A stretch of 64,000 nt of DNA from Lachnospiraceae bacterium (GTDB lineage Bacteria > Bacillota > Clostridia > Lachnospirales > Lachnospiraceae), in NCBI GenBank assembly GCA_017431345.1, contig JAFRLH010000083.1, positions 62,001-126,000 of the forward strand, written 5' to 3'. The translations under genes were made by a program, and so were the position numbers. Of this stretch, positions 1 through 8,700 are shown one piece after another. Below the pieces are notes generated by a model that had not been told where the DNA came from, searched no databases, and saw only the letters and a list, made by a program, of their open reading frames with translations. Positions within the stretch are counted from its first letter, which is position 1, and each line of letters starts with the position of its first letter.

Positions 1-186
1 GTCATTGAAGCCGCCGGACATGACGCAGATCTGCCGGAGACCGAGATGGCTTCTCTTCGCCGTACGCTGCTCAAAGACTATATCCTGCGCGAATATGATA
101 TTACCGACAATGCCTATCTTGATTATCTGGTGGATCTGGTCTATAAAAAGCTCTACTTCCCGAACACCGTCTCCGCGGCGGTATAA
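1..186 (+). CDS. 3' end of an unrecognised protein gene (cut by window edge)
   Basis: The first 61 codons read open in frame 1 and end at a TAA at 184-186. The peptide is mostly helical in character, with a charged and aromatic stretch around YILREYDITDNAYLDYL, and ends KLYFPNTVSAAV. I do not recognise the family from this fragment. It converges on the leftward Cys-rich gene, whose stop codon begins one base later, so there is no room for a terminator between them. The upstream part of the gene lies outside the window. Confidence 0.6.
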   Translation, partial: VIEAAGHDADLPETEMASLRRTLLKDYILREYDITDNAYLDYLVDLVYKKLYFPNTVSAAV

Positions 187-187
187 G

Positions 188-433
188 TCAGTACGGCAGC
201 TTTTTCAGTTTCTCCATGATCTCATCATAATGCGCCGGCACGTGCGGGTAGGTACATCCCGTACAGTTCTTTATCCTGCCTTCTCCTTTTTCAATCCATG
301 ACGGATGCCCCGGGCAATCCTTGATCCGGTAGAACGGACAGTAGCAGAACAGGCAGTTGATCTCGTCAATGCCCTTATGGCACGGATAGTATTCGCAGTC
401 TCTGTTTTCAAAAAATCTGTACGATGCTTTCAT
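188..433 (-). CDS. Cysteine-rich small domain protein (putative zinc binding)
   Basis: An 81-residue protein with nine cysteines in the arrangement CEYYPCHKG...CLFCYCPFY...DCPGHP...CTGC. This matches the cysteine-rich small domain family (zinc-finger-like, PF04071 type), often found as a stand-alone small protein or fused to cobalamin genes in anaerobes; its function is not established. The ATG lies three bases after the recG stop, so it is probably the last gene of the asp23-fakA-recG operon and may rely on coupled translation, since no strong ribosome site precedes it. The Cys spacing suggests a bound zinc or iron-sulfur centre (inference). Confidence 0.8.
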   Translation of the reverse strand: MKASYRFFENRDCEYYPCHKGIDEINCLFCYCPFYRIKDCPGHPSWIEKGEGRIKNCTGCTYPHVPAHYDEIMEKLKKLPY

Positions 434-436
434 GGA

Positions 437-2488
437 TCATAATCCCAGTTCTTTCTCTCCGGGTGAAGCCGCCCGGGCTTTTTCCAGCAGTCCTTCATAC
501 CCGGCTGTCTTTCCTGCACTGACATCAGCCAGGATGCGGTCGGCCATATCCGCCGCCGCCTGCAGGATCGGCGCATCCGAATAGATGTCTCCCAGTTCAA
601 AATGCAGATCCCCGCTCTGTCTCACGCCGAACAGATCTCCCGGGCCTCTCAGCTTCAGATCTTCGGAAGCAATTTTAAAGCCGTCATTGGTGGAATTCAG
701 GACGGAAAGTCTCTTGTTTTCTTCTTCCTTCCCGGATCCGTCAATAAAAATACAGTAGGACTGCGCATCGCCTCTTCCCACACGTCCTCTCAGCTGATGC
801 AGCTGCGCAAGGCCGAAACGCTCGGCATTTTCCACCATCATCACCGTCGCATTCGGCACATCCACACCTACTTCCACGACCGTTGTCGAGACCAGGACCT
901 GTGTTTTTCCCGACTGAAAATCCTCCATTTGCTGATCCTTCTCCCTGCCGCGCATTTTCCCGTGCAGCATGGCTACGCTGATGTACGGCGGCAGTGCTTC
1001 CCGAAGCTTTTCTGTGTATGCGTTCACATTCACGATATCCGGATCGTCTCCTTCTTCCACCATCGGGCAGATCACATAGGCCTGATGGCCCAGATCGACC
1101 TGCTTTCGGATAAAATCATATGCCTTGGGCCTCCATCCGGGATCGACTACACAGTTCTTTATGGGCAGTCTTCTTGCCGGTACCTGATCCAGGACAGAAA
1201 TATCCAGATCCCCGTAAATGATAATTGCAAGCGTACGCGGGATCGGCGTCGCGCTCATGACGAGCGTATGCGGAAGCACTCCTTTCTGCGCCAGCGTGCT
1301 TCTCTGATTGACGCCGAAACGGTGCTGCTCGTCGGTTATTACGAGCGCGAGCGAATCATATTCCACCTTCTGGGTGATCAGCGCATGGGTGCCGATGATC
1401 ACATCGACTTCGTGCTGTCTGACCGCTGCAGTCATATTCCGTTTTTCCGCAGCCGTCATCGATCCGGTAAGCAGTCCGACACGGACCGGTATGCCGGCAG
1501 CCTCAAACGCCTTTTTTGTATTCTCATAATGCTGATGGGCAAGGACTTCCGTCGGCGCCATCAGAACACTCTGATACCCGTTCTCTGCTGCGAGGAGCAT
1601 GGCCAGCTGGGCCAGTACGGTCTTTCCCGAACCAACGTCTCCCTGCACCAGGCGGTTCATCCTGCTCTCTCCGGTCATATCCGAAATGATCTCCGACTCC
1701 ACACGCTTCTGTGCATCCGTAAGATCGTACTGCAGACTTTCTTTCAGCTGTTTCCGATAAGCATCTTTCGGGAACAGAAAACCGTTTTTCTCCTTTATGC
1801 CGCCGCCTCTTAAGGATCTGATCTGCAGAATGAACAGCAGGAACTCTTCAAACACCAGCCTTCTGCGGGCTGCCTTCAGCTTCTCCATGTCTTCCGGGAA
1901 ATGGATCTCGATGAGTGCATCCTTTATATCCGGATAATTCCCTTTATTTCGGATAGTCTCCGGCAGGATATCGGTCAGTGCGCACGCTGTCAGGGCATTC
2001 CTGATCCACTTTCTCCAGTTCTTCGCAGACATTCCCTGCGGCAGGGAGTAAACAGGCTGCAGCCGCCGCATCATCTCATCATACTCTGCAGGAGAAATGA
2101 TCTGGGGCTGATCCATATGGACGCCGTATTCATCCCGCAGAAGCCGGCCGTAAATCAGCGCTCCTTCCCCGCGTTTAATTGTTTTTGAGAGATACGGATT
2201 GCCGAACCATGACAGCTTCACCTTGCCGGTACCGTCAGAAAAAGTGACGGAAGTGACGGTAAGCCGGCGCCCTTTCCGGCTCACGGGCGATGAGAAGAAG
2301 GTGCCTGCCAGCGTGACAGTCTCTCCGTTTCCCGCTTCATAGATCTTCACCGGCGCGTCATATCTGACATACCGTCTCGGAAAAGCGCGCAGAAGATCTC
2401 CCACAGTAAAGATTCCCATCTTCTCCATGGCTTTCGCACTTTTTTCTCCTATGCCTTTCAATGTCAGGACCGAATCTGATTCCCTCAT
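437..2488 (-). CDS. recG: ATP-dependent DNA helicase RecG
   Basis: A 683-residue protein of the normal RecG length. It has an N-terminal wedge/OB-fold region (about 1-160), Walker A GDVGSGKT at residues 283-290, the DEQH box at 387-390 (DEQHRFG), and the C-terminal helicase signature AERFGLAQLHQLRGRVGRG followed by the TRG-type tail. RecG reverses stalled replication forks and processes Holliday junctions in the cytoplasm. It follows fakA by about 85 bases on the same strand; a yloU-yloV-...-recG order is also known from Bacillus subtilis, which supports the assignment. The gene looks intact. Confidence 0.97.
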   Translation of the reverse strand: MRESDSVLTLKGIGEKSAKAMEKMGIFTVGDLLRAFPRRYVRYDAPVKIYEAGNGETVTLAGTFFSSPVSRKGRRLTVTSVTFSDGTGKVKLSWFGNPYLSKTIKRGEGALIYGRLLRDEYGVHMDQPQIISPAEYDEMMRRLQPVYSLPQGMSAKNWRKWIRNALTACALTDILPETIRNKGNYPDIKDALIEIHFPEDMEKLKAARRRLVFEEFLLFILQIRSLRGGGIKEKNGFLFPKDAYRKQLKESLQYDLTDAQKRVESEIISDMTGESRMNRLVQGDVGSGKTVLAQLAMLLAAENGYQSVLMAPTEVLAHQHYENTKKAFEAAGIPVRVGLLTGSMTAAEKRNMTAAVRQHEVDVIIGTHALITQKVEYDSLALVITDEQHRFGVNQRSTLAQKGVLPHTLVMSATPIPRTLAIIIYGDLDISVLDQVPARRLPIKNCVVDPGWRPKAYDFIRKQVDLGHQAYVICPMVEEGDDPDIVNVNAYTEKLREALPPYISVAMLHGKMRGREKDQQMEDFQSGKTQVLVSTTVVEVGVDVPNATVMMVENAERFGLAQLHQLRGRVGRGDAQSYCIFIDGSGKEEENKRLSVLNSTNDGFKIASEDLKLRGPGDLFGVRQSGDLHFELGDIYSDAPILQAAADMADRILADVSAGKTAGYEGLLEKARAASPGEKELGL

Positions 2489-2574
2489 AACAAAATCCCT
2501 GTTCCCCGAGAGGCCGGAAAAGCGTAAGAGCCGGCGTCTGCCGGCTCCCGTGTCATCCGACCAATGATCGGCTG

Positions 2575-4269
2575 TTATTCAACAGAAACAATATAGTAAT
2601 AGACAGGCTGCCCGCCGTAGTTGATCTCAAATTCGAGATCCGGATAGGTCCTGCCGAGACGCTCTGCCAGTGCTTCGGCTGTGGCTTCCTCGATATCCTT
2701 TCCATAATAGATGCTGACGAGTTCGGAATCTTCATCCACCATAGCTGCCACCATCTCTTCGGCAACAGTATCCAGCTGTTCACCGACAGCCAGCAGTGCC
2801 GAATGATCGCCCAGCGCCATGATATCGCCTTCGTGGATCGTCTTATCATCGATCATGGTATTTCTGACAGCGTAGGTGATCTGTCCGGTACGGACGTTTT
2901 CCATTGCCTCCGTCATACCTGCGATATTGTCCTCCACGGAATCCAGCGGGGAGCAGGCAATGATCGCTGCGATTCCCTGCGGGATCGTCTTGGAAGGAAT
3001 CACAACAAGCCTCTTGTCCTTGCAGAGATCCACTGCCTGTTCAGCAGCAAGGATAATATTCTTATTGTTCGGGAAGACATAGATCACATCGGCATTCACC
3101 TTGTTCACCGCTTCAAGGATATCATCCGTGCTGGGATTCATGGTCTGTCCGCCTTCGATCAGTTCATCCACATTCAGTCCCCGGAAGATCTCCGCCAGAC
3201 CTTCGCCTATGGAGACGGAAATGAATCCGATCTCTTTGTGCTCTTTCGCTTCCTGCTTCTCCTGCGCCTTTGCTTCACGCTCAGCTTTCTCCCTTGCAGC
3301 AATGGCGGAAGCGTCGCGGATCAGCTTCTCCTGGTGCTCTTCGCGCATATTGTCGATCTTCATGCGGGAAAGGCTTCCGTAAGTAAGCGCTCTTGTAAAC
3401 ACAACGCCGGGATCATTCGTATGAACATGCACCTTCACAATATCATCATCGGATACCATTACGATGGAATCTCCGAGAGACTCCAGGAATTCCCTGAACC
3501 GTACGGCTTCGTCGTCATCATAATTGCCTTTTTCGAGGTTGATAATGAACTCGGTGCAGTAGCCGAATTTGATCTCTTCTTCGCCATCCTCCGGGATTAC
3601 GAGCCCCTCTGTCCTGATGGCTGCGGGTTCATGGCTCTCTTCGGGAAGCATCTCGCCCTTCATGCCGGCAAGTGCGCCTTTCATGACCTGCATCAGGCCC
3701 TGGCCGCCGGAATCGACGACTCCTGCCTGCTTCAGTACGGGGAGCATCTCCGGCGTCTGGGCAAGGACTTCGTCGCCGTAAGCAACGACTTCCTCAAGCA
3801 TTGTCACCAGATCGTCCGCGCTGTCCGCGATCTCCGATGCCTTTTCCGCCATCCCTCTGGCGACGGTAAGGATCGTGCCTTCCTTGGGCTTGATGACCGC
3901 TTTATAGGCTGTTTCCACAGCACGGTTGAATGCTGCCGCGGCAATAGCGGGGGTGATCTCATTCTTCTCCCGGATCTCTCTTGTAAAACCTCTGAGAAGC
4001 TGGGAAAGGATAACGCCGGAGTTGCCGCGCGCGCCTCTTAACGAGCCCGAGGAAATGGCTTTTGCGACGGAGGCCATATCGGGTTCGGAAATGGAATTGA
4101 CCTCTTTGACCGCAGACAGTATCGTCAGCGTCATGTTCGTGCCGGTATCTCCGTCCGGTACCGGGAAAACATTCAGTTCATTGATCCATTCCTTGCTGTT
4201 CTCAAGATTCTTTGCCGCCGTAAGGAATGCCGCTTTCAGAAGAGCGGCGTCCATTGTAGGTATTGCCAT
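2575..4269 (-). CDS. fakA: Fatty acid kinase catalytic subunit FakA (DAK2/YloV family)
   Basis: A 564-residue protein. The N-terminal Dak2-type nucleotide-binding domain carries the metal/ATP loop DGDTGTNMT at residues 39-47 and a GARGNSGVILSQ motif. A middle linker rich in Glu, Ala and Lys (about 315-345) leads to a C-terminal domain related to YloV/FakA. FakA phosphorylates fatty acids presented by a FakB (DegV-type) protein, feeding them into phospholipid synthesis; no fakB is visible here. It starts 20 bases after the asp23 stop and has only a weak ribosome site, so it is probably translated from the same message as asp23. Confidence 0.92.
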   Translation of the reverse strand: MAIPTMDAALLKAAFLTAAKNLENSKEWINELNVFPVPDGDTGTNMTLTILSAVKEVNSISEPDMASVAKAISSGSLRGARGNSGVILSQLLRGFTREIREKNEITPAIAAAAFNRAVETAYKAVIKPKEGTILTVARGMAEKASEIADSADDLVTMLEEVVAYGDEVLAQTPEMLPVLKQAGVVDSGGQGLMQVMKGALAGMKGEMLPEESHEPAAIRTEGLVIPEDGEEEIKFGYCTEFIINLEKGNYDDDEAVRFREFLESLGDSIVMVSDDDIVKVHVHTNDPGVVFTRALTYGSLSRMKIDNMREEHQEKLIRDASAIAAREKAEREAKAQEKQEAKEHKEIGFISVSIGEGLAEIFRGLNVDELIEGGQTMNPSTDDILEAVNKVNADVIYVFPNNKNIILAAEQAVDLCKDKRLVVIPSKTIPQGIAAIIACSPLDSVEDNIAGMTEAMENVRTGQITYAVRNTMIDDKTIHEGDIMALGDHSALLAVGEQLDTVAEEMVAAMVDEDSELVSIYYGKDIEEATAEALAERLGRTYPDLEFEINYGGQPVYYYIVSVE

Positions 4270-4289
4270 AGTTTAAACCGGGTAAAAGA

Positions 4290-4646
4290 TCAGTCTATCA
4301 CCCGCACTCCTTCCACATAAATATTGATCCTTCCGACAGGAACCCCTGTGAATTCCTGCACTTTATAACGAACCGTCTCCATAAGATTATCCGATACCGC
4401 TCCGATATTGACGCCGTACGAAACGATCACATGGAAGTCGATATTGAACTGATCATCTACTATCGATACATTTATTCCCTTGGCAAGGCTGTCCTTTTTA
4501 AGGAGCTTTACCAGGCCGTCTGTCATACTGATGGAAGCCATCCCGACGATGCCGAAGCATTCGATGGCGATCGTGCCGGCATAGCTGGCAACCACATCGG
4601 TATCCAGTACGACTTCGCCCATTTCATTGCTTAATCTGTACTTCAC
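4290..4646 (-). CDS. Asp23/Gls24 family envelope stress protein (YloU type)
   Basis: I start this 118-residue protein at GTG 4646 because a clear AGGAGG ribosome site sits seven bases upstream; the longer reading frame to 4808 has no such site and reads through GC-rich leader. The sequence VVASYAGTIAIECFGIVGM and the C-terminal VGRINIYVEGVRV are typical of Asp23/DUF322. Members are small membrane-associated or cytoplasmic proteins linked to envelope homeostasis. Its place between divergent rpmB and fakA mirrors rpmB/yloU/yloV in Bacillus. Confidence 0.9.
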   Translation of the reverse strand: MKYRLSNEMGEVVLDTDVVASYAGTIAIECFGIVGMASISMTDGLVKLLKKDSLAKGINVSIVDDQFNIDFHVIVSYGVNIGAVSDNLMETVRYKVQEFTGVPVGRINIYVEGVRVID

Positions 4647-4753
4647 GAAAACCTCCTTCAGAGAAGATCCAACTGGTCGGTGCCGCGCATCCTGCGGTAC
4701 TGCCGCATCGCGCCGCCGAACGCGCGGGCATACTCCGAGCATTCGTATATTGA

Positions 4754-4782
4754 AGTATAACCCCTTTTGCAGGGAAAAGCAA
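4754..4782 (-). promoter_or_regulatory. Housekeeping promoter for asp23-fakA-recG
   Basis: Read on the minus strand there is TTGCTT (4782-4777), a 17-base spacer and TATACT (4759-4754). It gives a GC-rich 5' leader of about 100 bases before the GTG of the Asp23 gene. Nothing else that looks like a gene lies in the 333-base gap 4647-4979, which holds this promoter, the leader and the divergent rpmB promoter. Confidence 0.7.
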
Positions 4783-4900
4783 ATTGATTTTGCAGCTGTT
4801 CCGGACAATGTGGAACCGGTAATAACAGGAGATGTCAGTTGATCCCGTCCCGAACCGGACCGGACCTGCGAAATATTTTCCTTTCCTTTTCAATTTCCGC

Positions 4901-4929
4901 TTGCAAAAGCATAAAACATCTGCTATCAT
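4901..4929 (+). promoter_or_regulatory. Housekeeping promoter for rpmB
   Basis: TTGCAA at 4901-4906, a 17-base spacer and TATCAT at 4924-4929, about 50 bases before the rpmB ATG, which has a perfect AAGGAGGTG ribosome site at about 4967-4975. Confidence 0.75.
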
Positions 4930-4979
4930 TGCGAATGATGCGTATGAATGAGCATTAGTAATAATAAGGAGGTGCGATT

Positions 4980-5165
4980 ATGGCAAAGTGTGCAGTATGC
5001 GGAAAGAGCGCTCATTTCGGAAATAATGTCAGCCATTCACATAGAAGATCCAACAAGATGTGGAAAGCTAATGTTAAGTCTGTCCGTGTAAAGGTTGGCG
5101 AAGCCACCCAGAGAATGTATGTTTGCACTTCCTGTCTGAAATCCGGCAAAGTAGAACGTGCATAA
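4980..5165 (+). CDS. rpmB: 50S ribosomal protein L28
   Basis: A 61-residue protein beginning MAKCAVCGKSAHFGNNVSHS, the diagnostic L28 N terminus. It keeps two CxxC pairs (CAVC near the start and CTSC near residue 52), so it is the zinc-binding form of L28. It is a structural protein of the large ribosomal subunit. It is monocistronic: its own promoter lies upstream, two terminators follow, and the neighbours on both sides run the other way. Confidence 0.97.
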   Translation: MAKCAVCGKSAHFGNNVSHSHRRSNKMWKANVKSVRVKVGEATQRMYVCTSCLKSGKVERA

Positions 5166-5190
5166 TATGGATATGACAGAAGAATGAAGG

Positions 5191-5219
5191 CGGCGTGGTG
5201 ATCCACGCCGTCTTTTTTT
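5191..5219 (+). terminator. Rho-independent terminator of rpmB
   Basis: Perfect 8-bp stem cggcgtgg / ccacgccg with a 4-base loop, followed directly by TCTTTTTTT on the plus strand. Confidence 0.9.
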
Positions 5220-5223
5220 GCAG

Positions 5224-5249
5224 GAAGCCGGTCCCCCGGCTTCTTTTTT
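5224..5249 (+). terminator. Second tandem terminator behind rpmB
   Basis: Stem gaagccgg / ccggcttc (8 bp, 4-base loop) followed by six T on the plus strand, four bases after the first terminator. On the minus strand neither hairpin is followed by a T run, so both serve the plus strand and protect the converging phosphohexomutase gene. Confidence 0.75.
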
Positions 5250-5257
5250 CGTTATTC

Positions 5258-6799
5258 CTATCGAAGCGTCGTCTTCTGATCAAAGAAGTTCTTCAGCACC
5301 GCCAAAACGGCTTCACATCCTCCCGGTACGGAAGACTCCAGATTCATCGGCATGACCGGATCATGCAGCGACATTCTGAGCAGCACCCATCCGGTCTTCC
5401 CATTGATATCATAATTCACCCTGACGCCTTCGTAATTCGGTTCCACGATCTCAAATTCCGGTGCGCTTTCACAGAAAGCACGGAAATCCTCCAGGGCCTG
5501 TTTGCCGTATGCAGCAAAATCCGTTTCCGTGATCTTATACCGGATCTCCTTCGCTTCCGCCGGCGCTTTCAGATCCGCGGTCAGGTCTTCGATCCGCTTC
5601 CCTTCCTGCATCAGATCCGCCATCCGGCAGATGATCTTCAGGGCGATATAAGCACCGTCGTCGGAGAAGTGATTCTCCTTAAAGGCGCCGTGGCCGGACG
5701 TTTCGATCGCCAGTTCACATCTTTCTCCGCTCTCATTAAGCTTTATGCCCCGGTCGATCACATTCTTGTACCCGCGTTTAAAACGAAGATGCTTCATACC
5801 CAGCTTTTCAGTAAGGAACACGCCAAGTTCATCCGAAGTGACCGAATCCGTGACCACCCAGCTCCCCGGCGCTTTTTCGGAAACGATCACTGCAAGCAGC
5901 GCGATCAGCGCATTCCGGTTCACTTCCGTTCCGTCGGAGAATACTACCGCGGCTCTGTCTCCGTCGCAGTCAAAGATCACGCCCAGGTCCGCTCCTGCCT
6001 TCAGCACCGCTTCTCTCACGGAAGCCATCGCGTCCTTATTCTCCGGGTTCGGAACATGATTCGGGAACATGCCGTCCGGTTCCAGGAACTGGCTGCCTGA
6101 AATATCCGCGCCCAGCGCTTCCAGGATATCCGTCGCGAAAAAGCCGGATGCGCCGTTTCCGGAATCCACAAGAATATGGAGTCCCTTTAACGGAGCGTCC
6201 TGATCTGCGGAATGCGTGTTCTCCTTAATCAGCGCCCGCATATGCGCACAGTAAACGCCCTTCATATCGAACTGCACCGGTTCCTGACCGCCGGAAGCAT
6301 CCGGCATCAGGAGTGTCTCTGTCCCATGCTGAGCCGCATATTCCTCCGCCATTTTCACGGCGCAGTCCAGTATCCCGGTCAGTTCCGCAGAGGACAGCGC
6401 CCCGCTCTTTGTAAAGAATTTCATGCCGTTCCTGTTAAAAGGAAGATGGCTGGCGGTCAGCATGATCGCGCCGTCAAAGCTGCTGTCCGGGAGGATCACC
6501 GACTGGAACATGGCGGGCGTTGTGATCAGGCCGCAGTCATACACCGTGCAGTCCGAAAGCCCTGTGATCCCTGCTGCCTTCAGCTGCGGTGCGCTCACAC
6601 GGCTGTCATGGCCGATGCCGATCCGCAGCTGACCGGCCTGTTTCTTTTCTTTCTCGGCCAGGAACGCCGCAAAGGCTTTCGCGATCCAGGCAGCCAGTTC
6701 CGGTGTAAATGTCTGCTTTTCCTCTTCCGTGGCGATAAAAGCGCCTCTGACATCGTTGCCGTTTTTCAGTTTCGTAAATGCTTCCCTAAAACAAACCAT
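5258..6799 (-). CDS. Phosphomannomutase/phosphoglucomutase family protein
   Basis: An alpha-D-phosphohexomutase of 513 residues that interconverts hexose 1- and 6-phosphates (phosphoglucose or phosphomannose; the substrate cannot be told from sequence here). I chose ATG 6799 over the longer frame (to 6871) because AAAGGA lies upstream and because family members begin with a KLxNGxDIRG-like motif, here KLKNGNDVRG at residues 10-19. The phosphoserine loop TASHLP has Ser117, and the metal loop DCDGDR follows in the third quarter. The C-terminal domain contains the sugar-phosphate motif EXSGHG (ETSGHGAFKENHF). It ends the long leftward operon that starts at yicC, or has its own promoter in the 78-base gap after rarA. 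Confidence 0.9.
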   Translation of the reverse strand: MVCFREAFTKLKNGNDVRGAFIATEEEKQTFTPELAAWIAKAFAAFLAEKEKKQAGQLRIGIGHDSRVSAPQLKAAGITGLSDCTVYDCGLITTPAMFQSVILPDSSFDGAIMLTASHLPFNRNGMKFFTKSGALSSAELTGILDCAVKMAEEYAAQHGTETLLMPDASGGQEPVQFDMKGVYCAHMRALIKENTHSADQDAPLKGLHILVDSGNGASGFFATDILEALGADISGSQFLEPDGMFPNHVPNPENKDAMASVREAVLKAGADLGVIFDCDGDRAAVVFSDGTEVNRNALIALLAVIVSEKAPGSWVVTDSVTSDELGVFLTEKLGMKHLRFKRGYKNVIDRGIKLNESGERCELAIETSGHGAFKENHFSDDGAYIALKIICRMADLMQEGKRIEDLTADLKAPAEAKEIRYKITETDFAAYGKQALEDFRAFCESAPEFEIVEPNYEGVRVNYDINGKTGWVLLRMSLHDPVMPMNLESSVPGGCEAVLAVLKNFFDQKTTLR

Positions 6800-6877
6800 A
6801 TCCTGATCCTTTCCCGATGCCATGTATCGTTGACCGGTAATTCCGTGTATCTGTAAAACCGGGAGCAGCAATCCCTG

Positions 6878-8203
6878 TTACTGCTCCCGATTCTTCTTCC
6901 ATGCTTTGATCTGCCGCAGCCGTTCTCCGTACTTTTCTTCCAGTCCCTGATTCGTGGGAATATAATACTCCTTCCCTTCAAGAGACGCCGGCAGACATTT
7001 CATATCCGTGATCTTCTCTTCATAATCATGGGCATACCTATACCCTTTTCCGTACCCCAGATCCTTCATCAGGCCTGTCGGCGCATTCCTGATCTGCATC
7101 GGCACAGGCTCCGCCAGCATCTTGTTCGCATCTTCCCTGGCTGTCATATAGGCGATTTCCAGGGCGTTGGACTTCGGCGCCAGCGACATATACACGACGG
7201 CATGTGTCAGATGCACGCTGCACTCAGGCATACCGATAAAATGGCACGCCTGATAAGCTGCCACCGCAATCTCCAGAGCCCTTGAATCCGCCATTCCGAC
7301 ATCTTCGCTTGCAAAACGGACCACCCGCCTGGCTACATAGAGCGGATCCTCCCCGGCCTCCAGCATCCTTGCGAGCCAGTACACAGCGGCGTCCGGATCT
7401 GAATTTCTCATGGACTTGTGCAGCGCTGAGATCAGATTATAATGTTCCTCGCCGTTCTTGTCATAAAGCAGCGACTTCTTGGAGGTGCACTGCTCCACGA
7501 TCTCCTTCGTCACATGGAACCCGGTCCTCGTCTGCTCGCCGTTCAGGACTGCCATTTCCAGCGTGGACAGCGCCATACGCGCATCTCCGTTCGCGAAGGC
7601 TGCGATCAGCCTGTCCACGCCCGGATCCATTTCCACGTTCTGATTCCCGAAGCCGGCCGGACTCTCAATCGCCCGGTGAATCAGCGTCAGGATATCGTCC
7701 TCCGTCAGGCCTTTCAGTACAAAGACCTTGCATCTGGACAAAAGAGCGCCATTCACCTCGAATGAAGGGTTCTCCGTCGTCGCCCCGATCAGGATGATGC
7801 TCCCTTTCTCAACGAAAGGAAGAAAAGCAACCTGCTGTGCCTTGTTGAAACGATGGATCTCATCCACGAAAACAAGCGTCCGCTGTCCGAACGTACGGTT
7901 CTGATCGGCTTCCTTCATCACCTCGCGGATCTCTTTGATCCCGCTTGTGACGGCGGAGAAATTGATGAACTTCGACCTCGTCTGATTCGCTATGACCGTA
8001 GCCAGTGTTGTCTTTCCTACGCCGGGCGGTCCCCAGAAGATCATGGAAGACACTGCGTCCTGCTCGATCATGCGCCGCAGCAGCATGCCTTTGCCCAGAA
8101 GATGCTGCTGGCCGACCACCTCGTCGATCGTCTTCGGGCGCAGTCTGGCTGCAAGCGGCTCAGGCAGGGCTGCATTGTCAAATAACGAAAGCTGTTCGTC
8201 CAT
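6878..8203 (-). CDS. rarA: Replication-associated recombination protein A (RarA/MgsA, AAA+ ATPase)
   Basis: A 441-residue AAA+ protein. Walker A GPPGVGKT lies at residues 58-65, Walker B VFVDEIHRFN near residue 110, and a sensor region IGATTENPSFEVN follows. The C-terminal tetramerisation region contains SDPDAAVYWLARMLEAGEDP, a strong RarA signature. The protein acts at stalled or gapped replication forks. The ATG overlaps the gerW stop (TAATG), so the two are translationally coupled. An unrelated sporulation gene directly before a fork-repair ATPase is probably just operon economy. Confidence 0.96.
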   Translation of the reverse strand: MDEQLSLFDNAALPEPLAARLRPKTIDEVVGQQHLLGKGMLLRRMIEQDAVSSMIFWGPPGVGKTTLATVIANQTRSKFINFSAVTSGIKEIREVMKEADQNRTFGQRTLVFVDEIHRFNKAQQVAFLPFVEKGSIILIGATTENPSFEVNGALLSRCKVFVLKGLTEDDILTLIHRAIESPAGFGNQNVEMDPGVDRLIAAFANGDARMALSTLEMAVLNGEQTRTGFHVTKEIVEQCTSKKSLLYDKNGEEHYNLISALHKSMRNSDPDAAVYWLARMLEAGEDPLYVARRVVRFASEDVGMADSRALEIAVAAYQACHFIGMPECSVHLTHAVVYMSLAPKSNALEIAYMTAREDANKMLAEPVPMQIRNAPTGLMKDLGYGKGYRYAHDYEEKITDMKCLPASLEGKEYYIPTNQGLEEKYGERLRQIKAWKKNREQ

Positions 8204-8619
8204 TATTCCTCTGTTTCAAACGCGTTGTCAACAGCAGCCTTTACTTCGGGATCTCCCAGCGGATTGCCTTTTCCGGCGGCAAAAGCGCTGACACGGTCGA
8301 TCACGCCGGGCACCATATCCAGCACCTTATTCACGGTATCCTGGCTCTTTACGCTGACAAGACGGGTGATCCCGTTCTGGATCACGAGAACGGAATTCGC
8401 AGAAAGCTTTCCGCCCATTCCGCCGCCGCCGTTGTCGCTCTTTCTCGAATCATTCAGACCTGCGGCAGCGCCCGCGCCAAAGCTGATATCCACTAACGGA
8501 ACAATGGTCGTATCGCCGACTGTCACGGGATCGCCGACAACGGTCTTCGCCGAAAGATAGGTGTCCATTCCCTTAAGCAGACTGCCCATTACTTCTGAAA
8601 AATGATTATCCGATGCCAT
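8203..8619 (-). CDS. gerW: GerW family sporulation protein (YtfJ)
   Basis: A 138-residue protein with a very good ribosome site (AGGAGGAAAG) before ATG 8619. The pattern VVGDPVTVGDTTIVPLVDISFGAG followed by a Gly/Asn-rich loop and GGGMGGKLSANSVLVI is typical of GerW/YtfJ, needed in Bacillus for L-alanine-triggered spore germination. It follows the DUF2953 gene, as in the ytfI-ytfJ pair of Bacillus. It is evidence that the organism belongs to a spore-forming lineage, though not proof that it sporulates. Confidence 0.93.
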   Translation of the reverse strand: MASDNHFSEVMGSLLKGMDTYLSAKTVVGDPVTVGDTTIVPLVDISFGAGAAAGLNDSRKSDNGGGGMGGKLSANSVLVIQNGITRLVSVKSQDTVNKVLDMVPGVIDRVSAFAAGKGNPLGDPEVKAAVDNAFETEE

Positions 8620-8700
8620 GATCTTTCCTCCTGCAATAATATGATGAATTGACGTAAAATCAGATTGTATTGCCTGTATCCTGCTGTCTGCTGTATCCTG

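Noticed and set aside
602-1813. Long plus-strand open frame opposite recG (403 codons)
   Set aside because: It lies fully opposite a gene with intact helicase motifs, has His/Arg/Cys-rich composition typical of a shadow frame, no ribosome site and no family features.
4624-4929. Minus-strand frame reading through the asp23 leader
   Set aside because: It contains the asp23 promoter and shows no ribosome site or family features.
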